Shown piece by piece: positions 62,757 through 64,000 of a stretch of 64,000 nt of DNA. Every line of letters begins with the position of its first letter. Position 1 is the stretch's first letter. A program made the translations under genes and the position numbers. Below the pieces are notes generated by a model, which saw only the letters and a program-made list of their open reading frames with translations, made no database searches and had not been told where the DNA came from. The stretch spans positions 57,066-121,065 of the forward strand of contig CAJXLM010000001.1 in the NCBI GenBank assembly GCA_913056175.1. The letters are read 5' to 3'. Source of the stretch: an uncultured Opitutia bacterium. GTDB lineage: Bacteria > Verrucomicrobiota > Verrucomicrobiia > Opitutales > Puniceicoccaceae.

Positions 62757-63234
62757 CCGGGAGCAAGGAACTGGGGGTGCGGAATCTCAGCACTGGAACC
62801 CAGGGCTAAAACACCACCCCACTCTGTCGATACGCTCGCGAGAGCGTGGGCGCGCATCCCCTCCAGCCGACAAGAGCCCGAAAGCCCGTCCAACGCCAAG
62901 GCCCAGCTACCAGGAATTATTCGCGAAAAGTTGCGGTTGGGGGGCGATGGGTGAGGGCGCACGGAGCCGTAGAATGCCCGAGAATTCGTCGGAGAGGGAC
63001 GGCGAGGGGGATGGGGTAGGGGGCTGATTGAGCGAAAGGGCCTCTGCAACCATAGCGTGGCCCGCAGAGGACGCCTCCCAACGCTCAGAGTCCTGTTCCC
63101 GCGAATCGACCCTCCGGCCCCCTTGGGAGTCCCGGGGGCCCAAGGAATCTCCGCTGTGTTGGGTAAGGGTAACTTCTCCGCTAACTCGCGACCCAGCAAT
63201 GCTTCAGCAACCAACAAGGCACAAATATCCCTCC
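62757..63234. other. Region after the Hsp70 operon without recognisable genes
   Basis: No convincing coding frame, RNA gene or terminator is seen. One element, ATTCGCGAAAAGTTGCGG (62918-62935, followed by a G-rich run), recurs in diverged form at 63584-63601. The base composition is slightly less GC-rich than in the genes. Confidence 0.5.
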
Positions 63235-63495
63235 TCACCGATTCCCACATCCCATGGCTTGAATACGACAAAAATAGGAAAACCCTATTCCACCCGCCAC
63301 ATCCTCCAGTTCCTCATCCCTGAGTTCTTGGAGTCGGCCAGCTTGGTGGCGAATCAGTTCAGCCTACGTGATCGAGAAACCCGCCTCCTTGGCGATGGCC
63401 ACGGGATCCGCCCCCTCGGCCTGTAGTTTCGCCTGCAGGGAGGAGTCTTGGCGGACGGCTTTGAGGAACTGGATGAGGTCTTCCTGGGAGATGGA
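63235..63495 (-). pseudogene. Remnant of a Nif11-type RiPP precursor peptide
   Basis: On the minus strand the frame reads SISQEDLIQFLKAVRQDSS, LQAKLQAEGADPVAIAKEAG, FSIT, then a TAG stop (63364-63366). It continues in frame with AELIRHQAGRLQELRDEELE, DVAGG and the core GIGFSYFCRIQAMGCGNR before TGA. This is the Nif11 leader with its double-Gly processing site and a two-Cys core peptide. The expected Met before SISQEDL is absent (CGA codon) and no ATG, GTG or TTG start exists between the upstream stop and this point. With start loss and an internal amber codon it is almost certainly inactive. No modification enzymes lie in the window. Confidence 0.8.
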
Positions 63496-64000
63496 TCGCT
63501 GGGTTGGGGATGGAGGAGGTGGAGGGCCCCGGTGCGGGGCGACTCGGAGGATTGCGAGGGTCAGAGTCGGGGCAACCGGGATGATTCACGAAAAGTTACG
63601 ATCGGAGGGGAGGGGTCCGGAAAATCGCAAGGGTCGCGACACCCCGGGAACTCGGAGTGCGCCGGGAAACCGTTCTTGGAGTCCGTGCTGAATCGATGGA
63701 TGTCCGCAATCTTCCGGATCTCCGCGATTCTCGGAATCTCAGGGTCTCCACAAGATGTCAGCCTTCCCCCGGCGGCCCCGGCCCCCCCACCAATCGCCCC
63801 GGCCCACGCGTGCCCCTCTGCGGAGCGATCATGCCCTCGGGGGCAGCCGGCACGAAGTCAATAGGCCCGTTTGATCGACTCCGTCCCCCCAACTCCACCC
63901 CTCCCCGTCCCGACCCACGCAGGCTCGCCCCGCATCCCCCACAACCCCACCGTCCCCGCCTCCTCCCACCAAGGCCGCCCCCGCACCCCCATAAGCCCCG
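63496..64000. other. Window end without recognisable genes
   Basis: I find no convincing coding frame on either strand. It contains the second copy of the short element at 63584-63601 (ATTCACGAAAAGTTACGA), about 90 bases upstream of the Nif11 remnant in its reading direction, so it could be part of the old promoter or leader. The last 150 bases are C-rich and low in complexity. Confidence 0.45.

Noticed and set aside
62111..63271. 386-codon open frame on the minus strand opposite the end of the M48-like gene
   Set aside because: Overlaps the peptidase gene in antisense and has Arg/Ser-rich shadow composition; no domain and no ribosome-binding site.
63359..63589. 76-codon open frame on the minus strand over the Nif11 remnant
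   Set aside because: It is in a different frame from the recognisable leader and reads Pro/Arg-rich sequence without similarity to anything known.

Overview
This is a very GC-rich bacterial chromosome window, dense with genes and with long same-strand operons whose genes often overlap by ATGA or GTGA. It contains no rRNA or tRNA genes, insertion sequences or CRISPR arrays that I can see. A Pal-like lipoprotein, GDP-fucose synthesis genes, lipobox and Sec signals, several ribose-type ABC importers and a full urease/urea-transport operon indicate a diderm heterotroph. Gene content and the intergenic repeats remind me of Verrucomicrobiota (Opitutae-like), but this taxonomic guess rests on recall and is unproven.

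Layout. 1-7210 (+): the tail of an MscS channel, then mfd and a SurA-like chaperone, then a queuosine-precursor transporter coupled to a tgt that lacks its zinc ligands, then a Pal-like lipoprotein. 7326-9343 (-): gmd-fcl for GDP-L-fucose. 9744-14247 (+): three exported proteins of unknown function, one with six perfect-length 16-residue repeats and one ending in three Cys/Asp-Gly repeats. 14514-16222 (-): a methanethiol-oxidase/selenium-binding protein paired with a 2Fe-2S ferredoxin. 16552-42903: four CUT2 (ribose-type) sugar importer loci. System 1 (-) is a ribose locus with rbsD. System 2 (-) carries an SGNH hydrolase. System 3 (-) is a nine-gene operon running from a BtpA protein through a LacI-HTH/PfkB-kinase fusion, a transporter, a PfkB kinase and an eIF2B-like protein to a SIS protein. 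System 4 (+) is divergent from system 3 and carries a ribokinase and a TenA-like protein. Matching LacI-type palindromes lie in the divergent promoter of systems 3/4 and at the start of the system 3 binding-protein gene. 43194-55086 (-): urtABCDE-ureABCEFGD-nikM, so urea import, hydrolysis, nickel-centre assembly and nickel uptake are in one unit. 55823-62756 (+): a tightly packed operon for a membrane-tethered Hsp70 system, comprising a membrane protein, a membrane-anchored GrpE-like protein, a degenerate Hsp70, an Hsp70 without lid, a DjlA-like TerB protein with an HPD-less J-like end, and an M48-like metallopeptidase. 62757-64000: non-coding apart from the remnant of a Nif11-type RiPP precursor.

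Between operons lies a family of C-rich repeats built around the hairpin GGAAGCGCAGCTTCC (22.6, 28.6-28.9, 43.0-43.2 and 55.4-55.7 kb). Each of the five substrate-binding-protein genes is followed by an intergenic hairpin before the next transporter gene, consistent with making more binding protein than permease. The most interesting items are the Hsp70 operon with its pseudo-ATPase twin, the regulator-kinase fusion with its candidate operators, the decayed RiPP precursor and the repeat family.
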